From positions 372,001 to 436,000 of the forward strand of contig JACONQ010000010.1 in the NCBI GenBank assembly GCA_014281115.1: a stretch of 64,000 nt of DNA. The letters run 5' to 3'. Of this stretch, positions 21,190 to 32,682 are shown piece by piece. The DNA comes from Laburnicola sp. R22_1. Taxonomy: Eukaryota > Ascomycota > Dothideomycetes > Pleosporales > Didymosphaeriaceae. Under the pieces are notes generated by a model. That model was not told where the DNA came from. It saw only the letters and a list, made by a program, of their open reading frames with translations, and searched no databases. Within the stretch, counting starts at the first letter, position 1, and every line of letters begins with the position of its first letter. The position numbers and the translations under genes were made by a program.

Positions 21190-23561
21190 CTAGAATTTCT
21201 CCATGAAATTCTTTCGGACCGTCCACATTCGGGCGCGCTTGCCATAAATGTACATGGGTATGGAGAAAAGCATGCAGCCGAGTTGTATGCCACCGATCGC
21301 AACAAAAGTGTCTTTGGGGCCACTGGACTCGAGCCAATGGGGAAAGAACAGCGAAAAGATGAAGCCGTGAAGGATGTCTAGATCATGTAAGCAATGCTTA
21401 TCTGCAACCGTACACATGTGGGCATACGTACTTTTGCTGAAATTGAGTGTCACTAGTGCCTCGCCTGCATATTGCCGGTAAGAGTCCACGACGAAGGTGA
21501 CCGATGTAGTAGACGCAAGCGAGCATCCGAAGCTGATCACGCCGAAGAAGACGGTAGGCACGATCCAGTTGTTCCTTTCTTCAACGCTCCACCCAAAGCC
21601 CATAAGCCCGATAACGGTACTGATACTGATTGGGATTGCCATGAGGAGCCTGAATTCAGGCTCGTAGACACCGTCGTTCTTGCGAGCCAGATAGCGCACA
21701 GTCAGATCGCTGAATTTGCCTGCCACCGCAGTGCCGAGCACACCTCCGATGAACGGCGAGATGTAGACGAGGCCAACCTGGAGTGCGTTGAAGTTGTACG
21801 TGTCGTGATGTTGATAAACTTCTGCCACAGACTCGCTTAGGACGATCAACCATCCTACAGCCAGAGAATATACGAGGGAGGACCAAAGCACCGCGGGGTA
21901 GGCGAAAAGGATCAAAGGTCGTACCATGACCTTATGCCACTTGTCTTTGGCCAGACGACCATTGTACGGTTTTAGTGACTGCACATACGACTTCGGGGGA
22001 GCGACGCGATAGTGATCCGTGTAGTGCACGGAAAACTGCTCTGATACTTGGTCCGAGTCAACATGACTGTGTGTCTCGTTGGAAGGAAGGGTTTGTCCGG
22101 GAGCGGCGCGGGTTCCCTGATTCTCCAGATCTTCGTGTGAAGCCTGTGGATGAGAGCTATCTACCTTTGCATGCTCAATGTCATTGGATATTACACCAAA
22201 ATAGTCTTGGCGAAGAGGAGGCTGGTCAGACGTGGTATCGACTGTGTCTGGATCTGGATCGACAGCAAACCCCACCCTATGGGCTTTGGGCGGATGACTT
22301 GGACTATGCAACGCAGACATGGGACTTAAAGGGGTCAATGGTTCGGGTTCACGGTCTGGGTGCTCGGCTCTCCGTCTGTGGCTCTGACGTGATGGCAAGT
22401 GGAAGTGATGACGCTCCCCAGGACTGCGGCTGCGTGCTCGTTTCGAATGCCTACCCCGTGCATGCGGAGTTCTGTCCCAAAACGTCTCGGGAACGAAGAA
22501 GAAAATCAAGAAGAAACAAAACGCCACCACGATGGCCACAATGCTATAATTTGTTAGCTGGGTCACTGCTATCGAAAGCAATCGACGTACATGAATACCC
22601 ATCTCCAACCCATGGACTGGATAATAGCCGCACTGACGAGGGGGACCAGGTTCTTGCCGCCCAGGAGGAGGAGTGTGTAGACGCCTAGTCGATATGCTCT
22701 TTCATGGAGGAAGAAGATCTCGGCTATCGTGGCAGAAGGGAGGCACTCGACAGGCGAAACAGCTATCCCTTGGACGATGCGCGCAACCACGAGAGAGGCG
22801 TCTAGGTCATGTCAGGAACATGTGCAGGCCTCATGTGGTTATGACTTACAGTTGGGCGAGAAGGCGCACCAGATGGACGCGGCGCAGAAGAGGATGATGG
22901 CAGCGAGGTATACTGGCCGCTTGCCCCATAGAATGGCGGTCGGAGAGGCTACAACGCTGCCAAGTCCCAACCCGAGCATGTATAAACCCGTTGTCAAAGC
23001 GACCTGAGGCACGGTCACGTTGTAGGTGTCGGCCACATCTTTGAATCCAGCTGCGAGCACAGGTGTCATGCCGCCTCCAACCATGCAGTAGAAGCCGAGC
23101 GAGATCAGAGCCGCATCTCTACGCAGCTGTTTCCAATTTAGCGGATCATTTGCGGAATCTTCGGGCTGCGGGTCGAGTATGAATTTGCCGTCCTTTGTCC
23201 GCTTTGTGACTGGAGGTGCAGGGCGTCGTGAGCGGGACGAGGCACGAGATGCGGGAACAGCGGTGTTGGATGGTGGGCGATACGGCGATGGGAGGGAGGA
23301 AGCCGACGTTCGCGCGTGGGCATGTTGCAGCCCGAGTGGCTCGTTGCGGTTGTGCGCGCTGGAGAGCAGAATTACGGAGCCTGCAAGCTATCCATCAGCA
23401 CCATGCGCCGAAAGAGAAAGGGGACGGGGTTGCTTACCAGGTACTTCGTCGGTATCCGCGTCCAGAATGCCCAGGTGCCATTTCCTGGCGGCGGCGGGTG
23501 GCTCCTTCTCTCTGGAATCGCCGGCTGCGTCGGGCGTTTTGCGTGCAAACAACCTCGCCAT
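21190..23561 (-). CDS. Major facilitator superfamily transporter (DHA1-like)
   Basis: Five exons: 23438-23561, 22850-23380, 22591-22801, 21432-22543 and 21190-21377, giving 721 residues. Family features are clear: a cytosolic N-terminus ending DPLNWKQLRRDAALISLGFY; helices with LTTGLYMLGLGLGSVVASPTAILWGKRPVYL (the loop 2-3 motif region), VVARIVQGIAVSPVECLPSATIAEIFFLHERA, and SAAIIQSMGWRWVF; then a long hydrophilic central loop (~190 residues, Ser/Pro/His/Arg-rich), then six more helices ending LGCMLFSIPMYIYGKRARMW. The pattern matches the fungal HOL1-like/DHA1 drug:H+ antiporter group. The N-terminal ~90 residues and the central loop are longer than in typical members. The substrate cannot be predicted. 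Introns are 47-57 nt. Confidence 0.88.
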
Positions 23562-25309
23562 GCCGTGTGTATACGCGGCTCTGAATAGTAAGGACTGTAC
23601 TCTACTGGATTTCGAAGTAGGCCAGAAGAAAAAGACGCGTCTATCGGACAGTGCCCATGGAATCAGCAAGCGGTGCCGACACGAGCGGGAAAGGGCCCCG
23701 GGGTACCGTTCTCTGCTTCGGGGCTGCTGCGCGGAGCTGCTGGCGGGCACGAAAAGGGCACACAGAAGGGAGATATGTGATATGTGTGTATAACAAGAGG
23801 CATGCTGAACGATAGTCTCGTTGCCAAGCGCTGGAAAAGACGGTCACTTGGGCACATATGATGTCATTCCTCCCCACCTGTGGGCACCGTGCCAACCTCG
23901 TGACTGCTCACCGACCTTGGAAGGAAGCTGCCAACCTCGTGACTGCTCACCGACTTTGGAAGGAAGCTGCCAACCTCGTGACTGCCCACCAGCCTTGGAC
24001 GGAAGCTGCCAACCTCGTGACCGCCCACCAACCTTGGAAGGAAGCTGCCAACCTCGTGACTGCCCACCTGGGCACCAAGGAAGCATGTCGCGATAACCGC
24101 TGTTGGGCGTGTAGCTAGGTCGACAATGGCACACCGCCGTCTGGACTCTATACCATCACCGCACACCACCCGTACCGCTGTCGCATCCAGCACTCCAGCT
24201 CCAGGGCGAGCATGCCGAAGAAACAGAGCGACTGCCGCAAAAGGCCTCCTCTACCGCGCTTTCCCCCAAACCTGGAACGTTCGGAGCAGCCATCCATCCT
24301 GGTGCGAACAGGCTCGACATATCTTTTCACAATTCTCGTCGACGGCGGCTAACACTTCGACGACTTGTTGGTCTCCATCTCCAAAGCTCCAAAATTCACC
24401 TGGGCACCTGGGCACCCCCGCGTGCCACGTGCTTGCTAAAGCCTCGGCTGATGCCCGTCCCAGCCTAAACCACTCCGGTGCTCGCGCTTCTCCATTGAAT
24501 ATACCATTGTGATCATGCACCGTCGTCGCACCTCCGCGCATCAATCCGGCTCAGGGCTTGTCGCTTGCAGCCTTGCCCATGTTAGTTGTTGCTATACATA
24601 TCCATCCCCTGCTTCGTCGCAAATGAGCAGTCCTGTCATCTTGCCCAGAGGACCCGTTGTCGTTTCTCGCCGCCAACCATCCCGCCCGGCATCACATATA
24701 CAAAGTACAGTCCGCCAGCGCGCCGCAGAACTCTTCATCAGTCCATGAACAAGACGTTGGCTGATGCATCCGGCTGTCGCGAGCCGACATTTACCCGGCC
24801 GAGCGGACCAACATCTTACCGAAGCGCCACCACCGTGGACCTACCACTTTCGACTCATCCGCATTGCTCTTAATAAAGCTAATGACAATACTCCTTGCTT
24901 TCTACCTAGTACCCTGGTCCGTCAGCCAGCCATAGACGGCCCTTGAGTCCGCTTGTGAACTAAGCAGTCGCAACTCGTTAAGCTTGCATGTAAACCAAAC
25001 GACCCGGCAGTCTGTTCCGCGCGAACCCATTTGTGATGATCGAAAGTTTACACTGCTTAATTTCCCATGTCTTCCTCTACTTAACCTTCACTGCTGCCAA
25101 CCTAGTCGTTCGGTGCTCCATCCAGCTAAGGTTGAACTAGGTAATCTCCTGGTCCTCTTACACTCTGTGTGCCTCGACAGCAAGTATCTTTGCTTGCGTT
25201 CCCTCGTTTGACCCTTGTCATCACACTCGTTACGGGTCAATTGCAGACCTTTCGTTCACTTGACATCAGCTTTGTTTATCTTTATTAATATCTAATCAAC
25301 TCTCCAATC
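23562..25309. other. Divergent intergenic region with minisatellite
   Basis: About 1.75 kb between the MFS transporter (-) and the chitinase (+). It holds a five-copy 39-bp tandem repeat (23890-24085). The last ~700 bp before the chitinase ATG is less structured and probably its promoter and 5' UTR, with a pyrimidine/AT-rich leader immediately before the start. Confidence 0.55.
23890..24085. repeat. 39-bp tandem repeat, five copies
   Basis: The unit begins GCCAACCTCGTGACTGC and continues TCACCGACCTTGGAAGGAAGCT; successive copies start at 23890, 23929, 23968, 24007 and 24046. The first two are almost identical, the next two differ by several substitutions, and the fifth diverges in its second half. 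Because 39 is a multiple of three, several frames stay open on both strands, producing repetitive open frames that I do not regard as genes. Confidence 0.9.
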
Positions 25310-28300
25310 ATGTTCACCCAATCATTCGCCCTCGGTCTTTTGGCCTCCACGGCTTCGGCCGCCTTTGATGCCTCGTCCAGCTCCAATGTCGCCATGTACT
25401 GGGGTCAAGGAAGCGGACAAATCTCTCTGAAAGAGGTTTGCAGCGACCCTAGCATCGACATCGTCAACATGGCCTTCGTGAACCAATTTCCGAAAAGGCG
25501 CGGAGAATATCCGGCTACAAACTTCGGTATGTGCCCGCAAGTTCTGCAGGTAATCCGCTCAAACTAAAGACGTACAGCAAATGCCTGCGAGGATCAGTGG
25601 TATACCGATGAATTTGGCCAAGAATCTGGGCTCCGATCTAACTGCCCTACCGTCGCAGAAGGCATGAAAGCATGCCGTGATAATGGCAAGAAGGTATAGT
25701 ACTACCACCACATATCAAACGAATTTCCCCATTGACGCTGAACAGGTCTTGCTCTCTATAGGTGGAGGTAATCTCACCACTCACTCGGCACAGACTGTTC
25801 ACTAACGCGCTCAGGCTACCCTGTCAATTATTATCTCGAATCCCAAGATATTGCAGAATATCTTGCGGACTTTCTTTGGGGTGCCTTTGGACCTCCCTCG
25901 GCTGACTGGAAAGCCCAGGGCAAGCCGCGTCCATTTGGCGACCAATACGTCGATGGATTCGATTTGCACCTCGAAGCTTTCATGGACCCCGCTCCTTTCG
26001 ACGGTTACGAGTACGCCAACTACCATCATCTGGTTTCGAGGTGGAAAAATGTACACTTCCCTAGCCACGGGGGAGACTTCTACATCTCTGGTGCGCCGCA
26101 ATGCCAGGTTCCTGACGCATTTCTGGCCGATGCTATCAGCAAATCTCACTTCGACTTTATCTTTACCATGTTCTACAACACAGTTTCATGCAATGCCCGC
26201 AGGGGATATGAAGGCCTTGACGCCCCCACAACAGCCTTTACGTTCGATACATGGGTCGAATGGCTAACGACCCACTCGACTGTAAACCCTAACGTGAAGC
26301 TGTACATTGGACTACCATCGGATAATGGAGCCGCCCTAGCCGACCCCTCGGCCTACCTCACTCCCAACGAAGCCAATGATCTGATCTCGTTCTATCAGGC
26401 GAAGCACCCCCAGAAGTTCGGTGGTGTCATGATTTGGGAAGCCACCAGAAACTCCAAGACCAATGTCTGTGGCCAGACCTACTCCACGCACATCAAGTCC
26501 ATCCTTCAGGGATCGTACGATCCCGAGGTCTGCCCCAGCCCCACCTCTTCATCGATCGCTTCGACTAGCACCGCAGTCGCCACGCCCACGGCTATCAGTC
26601 AGGATGGAACTTGCGGTCCGGAAAGCGGCAACACTTGCGCAGGATCAACCTTTGGAGATTGCTGTAGCCAGTACAACTACTGCGGAAGCACGGAGCTCTA
26701 CTGCAGTGCTGAGAACTGCAACCCCCTGTATGGCAATTGCGGTGCTTCCAGCAGCAGCTCATTGGCCCCAACCATCACCTCGACTAGTATGAATGGGCAG
26801 CCCACGAAGGAGACGTCGCCTAACGGGAGCTGTGGTCCTGAAAATGGCGGATATACCTGTGAAGGATATTTTATGGGTGAATGCTGCTCTCAGTATGGGT
26901 ACTGCGGAAGCACGGAGCTCTATTGCAGTGCTGAGAACTGCAACCCCCTGTATGGCAATTGCGGTGCTCCCAGCAGCAGCTCAGTCGCCCGGACCATCAC
27001 CTCGACTAGTATGAATGGGCAGCCCACGAAGGAGACATCGCCTAACGGGAGCTGTGGTCCTGAAAATGGCGGATATACCTGTGAAGGATATTTTATGGGT
27101 GAATGCTGCTCTCAGTATGGGTACTGCGGAAGCACGGAGCTCTATTGCAGCGCTGAGAACTGCAACCCCTGTATGGCAATTGCGAGCCCACGAAGGAGAC
27201 TTCGCCTAACGGGAGCTGTGGTCCTGAAAATGGCGGATATACCTGTGAAGGATATTTTATGGGTGAATGCTGCTCTCAGTATGGGTACTGCGGAAGCACG
27301 GAGCTCTATTGCAGCGCTGAGAACTGCAACCCCCTGTATGGCAATTGCGAGCCCACGAAGGAGACTTCGCCTAACGGGAGCTGTGGTCCTGAAAATGGCG
27401 GATATACCTGTGAAGGATATTTTATGGGTGAATGCTGCTCTGAGCATGGGTACTGTGGTGGCAGCAGCTCGTACTGCGATGCTGGCTGCCAGCCAAACTT
27501 TGGCAAGTGTACCTCCAGCAACAACAATTCGTCTTTGAGCGCCATCCTCGACACTGGGAGCTCAAGCATTTTCTCTGGGGCGCCCTCTGCGCCCTCTGCG
27601 CCCGCTGCACCGTTTCCCACGGTTGCCAACTCTACTTCCGTCCAGTTTCCAACTGGCACGGCACCGAGCATCATCACCTCCTCTTCTGTCTCCCACACAG
27701 TCGGAACAGGAAGCTCTGGCATCGTCACTCCATCCGCATATGCCCCCTTCGCTACTGGTGCCAACTCTTCTTCTATCTCCCAGCCGACAGGCACTAGCTC
27801 GCACGTTGTCTCGACACCTTCCACCCCTGGCGCCTCGTCCAGCATCGTTACTCCTGCTGTGGGATCCTTGGCTCCGTACCCCGTATCCAATGTCTCAGAC
27901 CACGCCGCTTACCCGACGAATGGTCACCTCACCAACGTCTCTGCGTCTACTGCTTCGTCAACTGCAGACGGGTACCCCGTATACAGCGGCCCCAGTCATC
28001 CTGCGCACACTTCTGGTGCAGGCCAAGGGTACAAGGTGGAGTCTACTCACGATGCCGTCCGTCTTTCGTCTTCTCCAAGCCACCCCATTCAGACTGATGC
28101 CGGCTATCCAGTGTACACTCCTGAATCAGGCGAGGGATATCCTGTCAAGTCGACGCCCAGTTCAGGTGCAGATCATGATGGATACTCAACTGGCCCCTCG
28201 GTCACTAGCAAGCCCATCGGCTCTAGTTCATACCCAACGAGCGCCACGACGACCTGCTACACAAGTACGTATTTCTCCGCATTCTGAAAACAACATCTAA

Positions 28301-29009
28301 CCTTGTCATAGCTACCTACGTCGACATCTGCCCCACGGGCCTCACCACAATCACGGCTACCGTGACGAAAACCTACGAAGCCTGCCCGAAGTGTGTCGTT
28401 CCGACGCTGATGCCCAACGACGTGCCCGAGGGCTGGACCACGACCGTTGCTGTGTGTGGTCACTGCGGGCCCAAGACTACGACTGTCACCCTGACCAAAC
28501 CGGTCGACGCTCCTGTTCAGACTCCTTACCATGCCGCGCCTTCCCATGGTACTGCTCCCTCTTCGCCGGCTGAGAAGCCACAGTCCCCACACAAGGATGA
28601 GACTGCCCCTGCGGCTCACCCAACAGGAGTGACCCATTTTGCCGGCACGGAAGATCAGGATGCACACTCGTCTGCCAAGGGTGAGTCTGCGCCTGCGGCG
28701 TATCCCACAGGCGAGAGCCACATCCCTAGCGTGCACCCGGAGGAGGTCAGTGTGATAAGCAAGGTGTACATGACGGCAGTCCCAGTGCCTGGCTCAGAAG
28801 CCCCGTCGGCAGCGACCCCGGCTCCCTACTTGGCTTCCAACGGCACGGCAGGACATGGGCCTAGTGGAACGGCACACAGCAGCGGCAAGAGCGAGGCATA
28901 TCCGACCGTTTCACCCAGCAAGGTCGCGGCCTTTGAGGGCGCCGCGAGCCGATTCAGTGTTAGCACGGGTGCTCTCGTGGTCCTGGGGGCGGGTCTGTTT
29001 CTTCTGTAA
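25310..29009 (+). CDS. GPI-anchored GH18 chitinase with five CBM18 domains, apparent frameshift
   Basis: Exons 25310-25526, 25578-25693, 25746-25767 (22 nt), 25815-28264 and 28312-29009. The product has a signal peptide (SFALGLLASTASA), a class III GH18 domain (NVAMYWGQGSG, VLLSIGG, DGFDLHLE, GVMIWEA), five hevein-like CBM18 modules (about 26615-27510), a long Ser/Thr/Pro linker, a Cys-containing ICPTGLTTITATVTKTYEACPKC segment, another linker and a hydrophobic C-terminus (STGALVVLGAGLFLL) typical of GPI attachment. It would act on cell-wall chitin from the outer surface. Two oddities: the DxxDxDxE motif has His in place of the second-last Asp, and the third CBM18 copy has lost one C of a C5 run at 27166-27169. 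That shifts the frame; the correct frame resumes from the fourth copy. Either the gene is truncated or the base was lost in sequencing. Confidence 0.85.
26800..27480 (+). repeat. Tandem CBM18-encoding repeats
   Basis: Near-identical DNA units encode successive hevein-like modules. Units 2 and 3 are spaced 222 bp apart, and units 3, 4 and 5 are spaced 162 bp because the Ser-rich spacer is absent. Nucleotide identity between units 2, 3 and 4 is so high that duplication or gene conversion must be recent. Confidence 0.9.
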
Positions 29010-30129
29010 CGTTTTGGTGGATGTATGGTTCTGATGATGTGTCTGGGTTTATGACTGAGTAGATGGGCTTGGGGATGTGGTGCTACTTGGTGGTTGTGGG
29101 TGGTGGAGAGTAGAATTCAATGCCCATGTGCGTATGCTACCTAGCCGTGCTGATGCCATGTCGTCGGGTGATTTGGATGGCCCGGGGGAGTCGGGGTCAC
29201 GGGAGCTGCATGCGAAGGGAGAGGAGAGGGCGATGATGGCGATGATTGGCTGTCGGCAGTGGGCAGAAAGGCGAGAAAGGGCGGGCATGGCAAAACAGCC
29301 AGGCCATCTCGACTCTCCATCCTTGCTTTGGTCTTCGTCCTCGCTCTTGCTCTCACGCTCGCGCTCGCGCTCGCTGCTCTCGGACATGTCGCCTCCACGG
29401 TGCAGCTGCGTGCTGTTCCTGCAGCTCGTGTGCTCCCCGCCTGCCGGCGTCGAGGCGTTTCCGAGAGCGGCCTCGCCCGACATGGGTCTCGTCAGCCAAG
29501 TCCTGCACCTGTGAGCTGGCACACGCTCGACTCTCGACGACGGTGAAGGCCCTCCTCTCTCGCCTCGCCGTAGTTGCAACGCGCACACTCGATTTGCGCG
29601 TGCATCCGCTGCGCATCGAGCTGCAGGCCCCGAATTGGCCCCGTCTGGCCCCCTCGACTCGATACGCGCGACCACGACGCCGACGCGCGACCACGACACA
29701 CGGCACCATCGTCGCCGCGAGCGAATCGCGCGGCTGCAGCATCCGCATCCGCATCCGCACAAGAAGAGGCGGTGAAGCATGCCCGGCGACTCGCGCTGCG
29801 TTTCTGGTTTGCAAAGCGGTGCGTATACGTCGCTTGTCGCTTGTCGCTTTTGCGCTCCCAGCCTCCCACGCCTGCACCAACCTCCCCCAACCACCCGACC
29901 ACCCAATATTCCCTCGCACCTCGCAATGGCACCACGCCCTGCCATCTCCCTCACTAACAGCGTGCTTCTCAGGCATTGCAACATTCCTCCCGTCGTCCCG
30001 CTAGTCTCAGCAGTGCGCGTCCGCCATTCGACCCTGCTGTCCCCTCCCAACCCTCGACGGCACCGCCACGCCCGTCGCCTCTGGCGGTGCTCGATTGCCA
30101 CGGTACCCTACGCTACGCTACCTTCGTAG
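29010..30129. other. Intergenic region, GC-rich, possible 5' exon of next gene
   Basis: About 1.1 kb between the chitinase stop and the open frame at 30130. It is GC-rich with several overlapping open frames on both strands, which I judge to be compositional. The 5' exon of the downstream gene should lie in the last ~250 bp. Confidence 0.45.
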
Positions 30130-32682
30130 CACCCCGCGCCCGCCAAATTGACGTCTCCGGCACCCGACGAGCCCATCCTGCGCCAATTCGCCCAGCCAGA
30201 CTCTGACGAGACCCACGATAACGACCCCCACGCATCCGAACCTTACACGACATCGCTACAGCAACGCCAGCAGCAGGCTGCCGAGTTCTTCAGGGCCCAG
30301 CACAATTACTCGCGAGCTTCGAGTTCCTCGGGCAGCGCCGCGCACAGTCTCCGCCGCACGCCCCAGCTCGACGGGATCCGCGCGCAGTACCGCCCATCGT
30401 TCGTGGACTCGGCGCCGCAACCGCAGCAGCGCTCTGTACGTTTCGCTGTGAGCCCGAGCGAAGCCGCCTTCGCCGCCCGAGACCCCGCCCAATTCGAGCC
30501 CCACCCTGCTCTCCGCATCTCGCAACGGACTGCGTCCGCCATCCGCTTCGTCCTCGAGGAAGCCATTCGCCTGCCGTACCCCTTTACCCCCGACCTTGCC
30601 GAGGAGAACGCGTCCATGTCCGATCTGACAGGCGGCAACAATGGCCGTGCTGCCAATGGCGGCGCCCGCACTACCGGTCCCGTCGCCGTCACCCAGTCTG
30701 ACCGCTCCAACATTCGAACGCCGCAGATGATCATGAACGAGCGCCGCCAACGAGAAGCGCGGCGGACCGAGGCCGAAGCACGCGCTGCCGACGAGCAGCG
30801 GAAAGCAGCGGAGGAACGGAGGAGGAGCGCAGAGCGGAGAGCTCAAGCTGCTGGCGTTGCTGGTGCCCCATTAAACACCGATTCAGGCGCACAACGGCTT
30901 CCCCAACCGCAAGGTACGGGCGAAAGTGGTTATGGTTCATATCCTGCACAGGCTGGAGCCTCGAGACAACCTGATAGACTACCTTTGGCAGCTGCCGGGC
31001 CTGCAAGCGCTCCTGCAGCAGGGCGAGTGCACGATGTTGCATCTGGCGCGCAACACAGCAGGTCTCGTGCTAACTCACAATCACAGCAACAACCTCGGCC
31101 TATCCAACAGTCAACATCTAATGCACCGGCAAGCGCCTCTCGACGGCCACCGCCTGTCCAACACTCGAGAATATCCTCTGCCCCTGCTGCCACATCACAA
31201 GCTGGTCCATCGTCGGCTCCTCCGCCGCCTCCGCCATTACCGGGTGCGTCTTCGTCCTCTCAGCCGCGCCAGTCCACAACATCAACTTTCCCTCATGCCT
31301 TTGAACGATGGGAAACTCTCTCGTCACATTGGGAGGGTCTCACATCCTACTGGATACGGCGACTGGAGCAGAACACTGATGAAGTGCGGCGCGAGCCTCT
31401 GGCTCAACAGATGTCGCGTCAAATCACCGACCTCTCAGCTGCGGGTGCCAATCTGTTCCACGCTGTTGTAGAGCTGCAGCGACTACGTGCATCGTCAGAG
31501 CGCAAGTTTCAGAGATGGTTTTACGATCATCGCCAGGAGCAAGAACGTGCACAGGAACGTGAGGCGCAGCTCGAGAATTCGTTGCGAGAGGCACAAGCAG
31601 CGCGCAATGAGGCGGTAGCCAACATGGAGCGCATGGCAATTGAGAAGAAAAATGCAGAACGCTCTGTGCAAGAGATGAGGCGCGAATTGCAGATATCCAA
31701 GGAAGAAGCGAGACGAGCATGGGAGGAACTTGGGCGACGCGAGCAAGAAGAGCGCGACCGAACTTTCTCTCTGCGAGAAGGTCAACCTACTGTAATAGGT
31801 GGGGTTCAAGTGGTTCCGATGGCCCAAGGCATGGGTAGACACGGCAGCGTACCGCACCGTTCGCACAGGGAAGAGTCGTATGGTGCAGGCGCAAGCGGCC
31901 AAGGGATCGAGCAACATTACTCGTATGAAGAGGGTCAATCACCAACCGATACCGACCCTTTCACGGAAGGACGGCAGAGGGCCCCTCTACACGATGAGTC
32001 TGAGATAACACCACTCGCGCAAGGATCATCCATGCCGACGGGTGCCGCCGCTTCGTTCTCGCACCAGACGGGGCGCTCGCAAGCAGCTGAGCAGCCCCTA
32101 TTGCCTGCACTACCCGGTTCACATCAGGCGTCTAGTGGTGCACAGCAATCGTCTAGTGAACCGAGATCATCCCAACCCGAAGCGTTTTATCAGCAGCCGG
32201 AAGCTTATTTACATCGTGAGACTGGTAGGCCCATACCGGAGGACGACAGGTCAGCCATCACATCTCATGGGGAAGAGACATCAGAAGGCGAGGAAGAATA
32301 CTCTATTGATGAATATGGTAACTACATCCTTGATGCCTCCGGGCACCGTGTCCCCTTCCGAGCACTCCGCCAACAAGACTCAGATGAATACGACGTGCAA
32401 GAAGATCGACGGCGCGAGATTGAACACTTGCAGCGATACGGCAGCGCAGCGTCGGATCCCAGCCGATATGCCACTACGTCGTCGGCCGGGTCGAGCTACC
32501 ACGGCGGAGTCCAGACGTCGAATGCGCCCGCGCCTGACTATAGCGGAGCTGGCTACGGGGATGAATGGATGATGGGCATGAGGCATCACCATCCGACCAG
32601 ACTGAGCGACGTTATGGAAGAGGACGAACGGAGTAGAACGTCGCCGAGTAGAGCGAGCCAAGCGAGCCGAGGGTGGAATTGA
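30130..32682 (+). CDS. Large Ser/Gln-rich coiled-coil protein of unknown function (5' end unresolved)
   Basis: A long open frame of ~850 codons. Most of it is low-complexity Ser/Pro/Gln/Ala. There is an Arg/Glu/Ala-rich helix (about codons 195-235, RRQREARRTEAEARAADEQR), and a strong coiled coil near codons 450-540 (RKFQRWFYDHRQEQERAQER onward), followed by a compact TVIGGVQVVPM segment and an acidic C-terminal third ending RLSDVMEEDERSR. I recognise no named family. The frame is closed by TAG at 30127-30129 and has no ATG until codon ~157 (30616). The natural start is therefore probably in an upstream exon spliced to an acceptor such as TTCGTAG at 30129; an open frame reading PPFDPAVPSQPSTAPPRPSPLA upstream joins in phase through a 43-nt candidate intron but itself lacks an ATG. 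Confidence 0.65.
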   Translation, partial: HPAPAKLTSPAPDEPILRQFAQPDSDETHDNDPHASEPYTTSLQQRQQQAAEFFRAQHNYSRASSSSGSAAHSLRRTPQLDGIRAQYRPSFVDSAPQPQQRSVRFAVSPSEAAFAARDPAQFEPHPALRISQRTASAIRFVLEEAIRLPYPFTPDLAEENASMSDLTGGNNGRAANGGARTTGPVAVTQSDRSNIRTPQMIMNERRQREARRTEAEARAADEQRKAAEERRRSAERRAQAAGVAGAPLNTDSGAQRLPQPQGTGESGYGSYPAQAGASRQPDRLPLAAAGPASAPAAGRVHDVASGAQHSRSRANSQSQQQPRPIQQSTSNAPASASRRPPPVQHSRISSAPAATSQAGPSSAPPPPPPLPGASSSSQPRQSTTSTFPHAFERWETLSSHWEGLTSYWIRRLEQNTDEVRREPLAQQMSRQITDLSAAGANLFHAVVELQRLRASSERKFQRWFYDHRQEQERAQEREAQLENSLREAQAARNEAVANMERMAIEKKNAERSVQEMRRELQISKEEARRAWEELGRREQEERDRTFSLREGQPTVIGGVQVVPMAQGMGRHGSVPHRSHREESYGAGASGQGIEQHYSYEEGQSPTDTDPFTEGRQRAPLHDESEITPLAQGSSMPTGAAASFSHQTGRSQAAEQPLLPALPGSHQASSGAQQSSSEPRSSQPEAFYQQPEAYLHRETGRPIPEDDRSAITSHGEETSEGEEEYSIDEYGNYILDASGHRVPFRALRQQDSDEYDVQEDRRREIEHLQRYGSAASDPSRYATTSSAGSSYHGGVQTSNAPAPDYSGAGYGDEWMMGMRHHHPTRLSDVMEEDERSRTSPSRASQASRGWN

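Noticed and set aside
23858..24193. Repetitive open frames on both strands over the 39-bp array
   Set aside because: They exist only because the repeat period is a multiple of three; the encoded repeats match no protein family.
29049..30101. 350-codon minus-strand open frame upstream of the coiled-coil gene
   Set aside because: GC-rich region with long frames in several phases; sequence is Arg/Ala/Ser low-complexity without motifs and it overlaps the likely 5' exon of the plus-strand gene.
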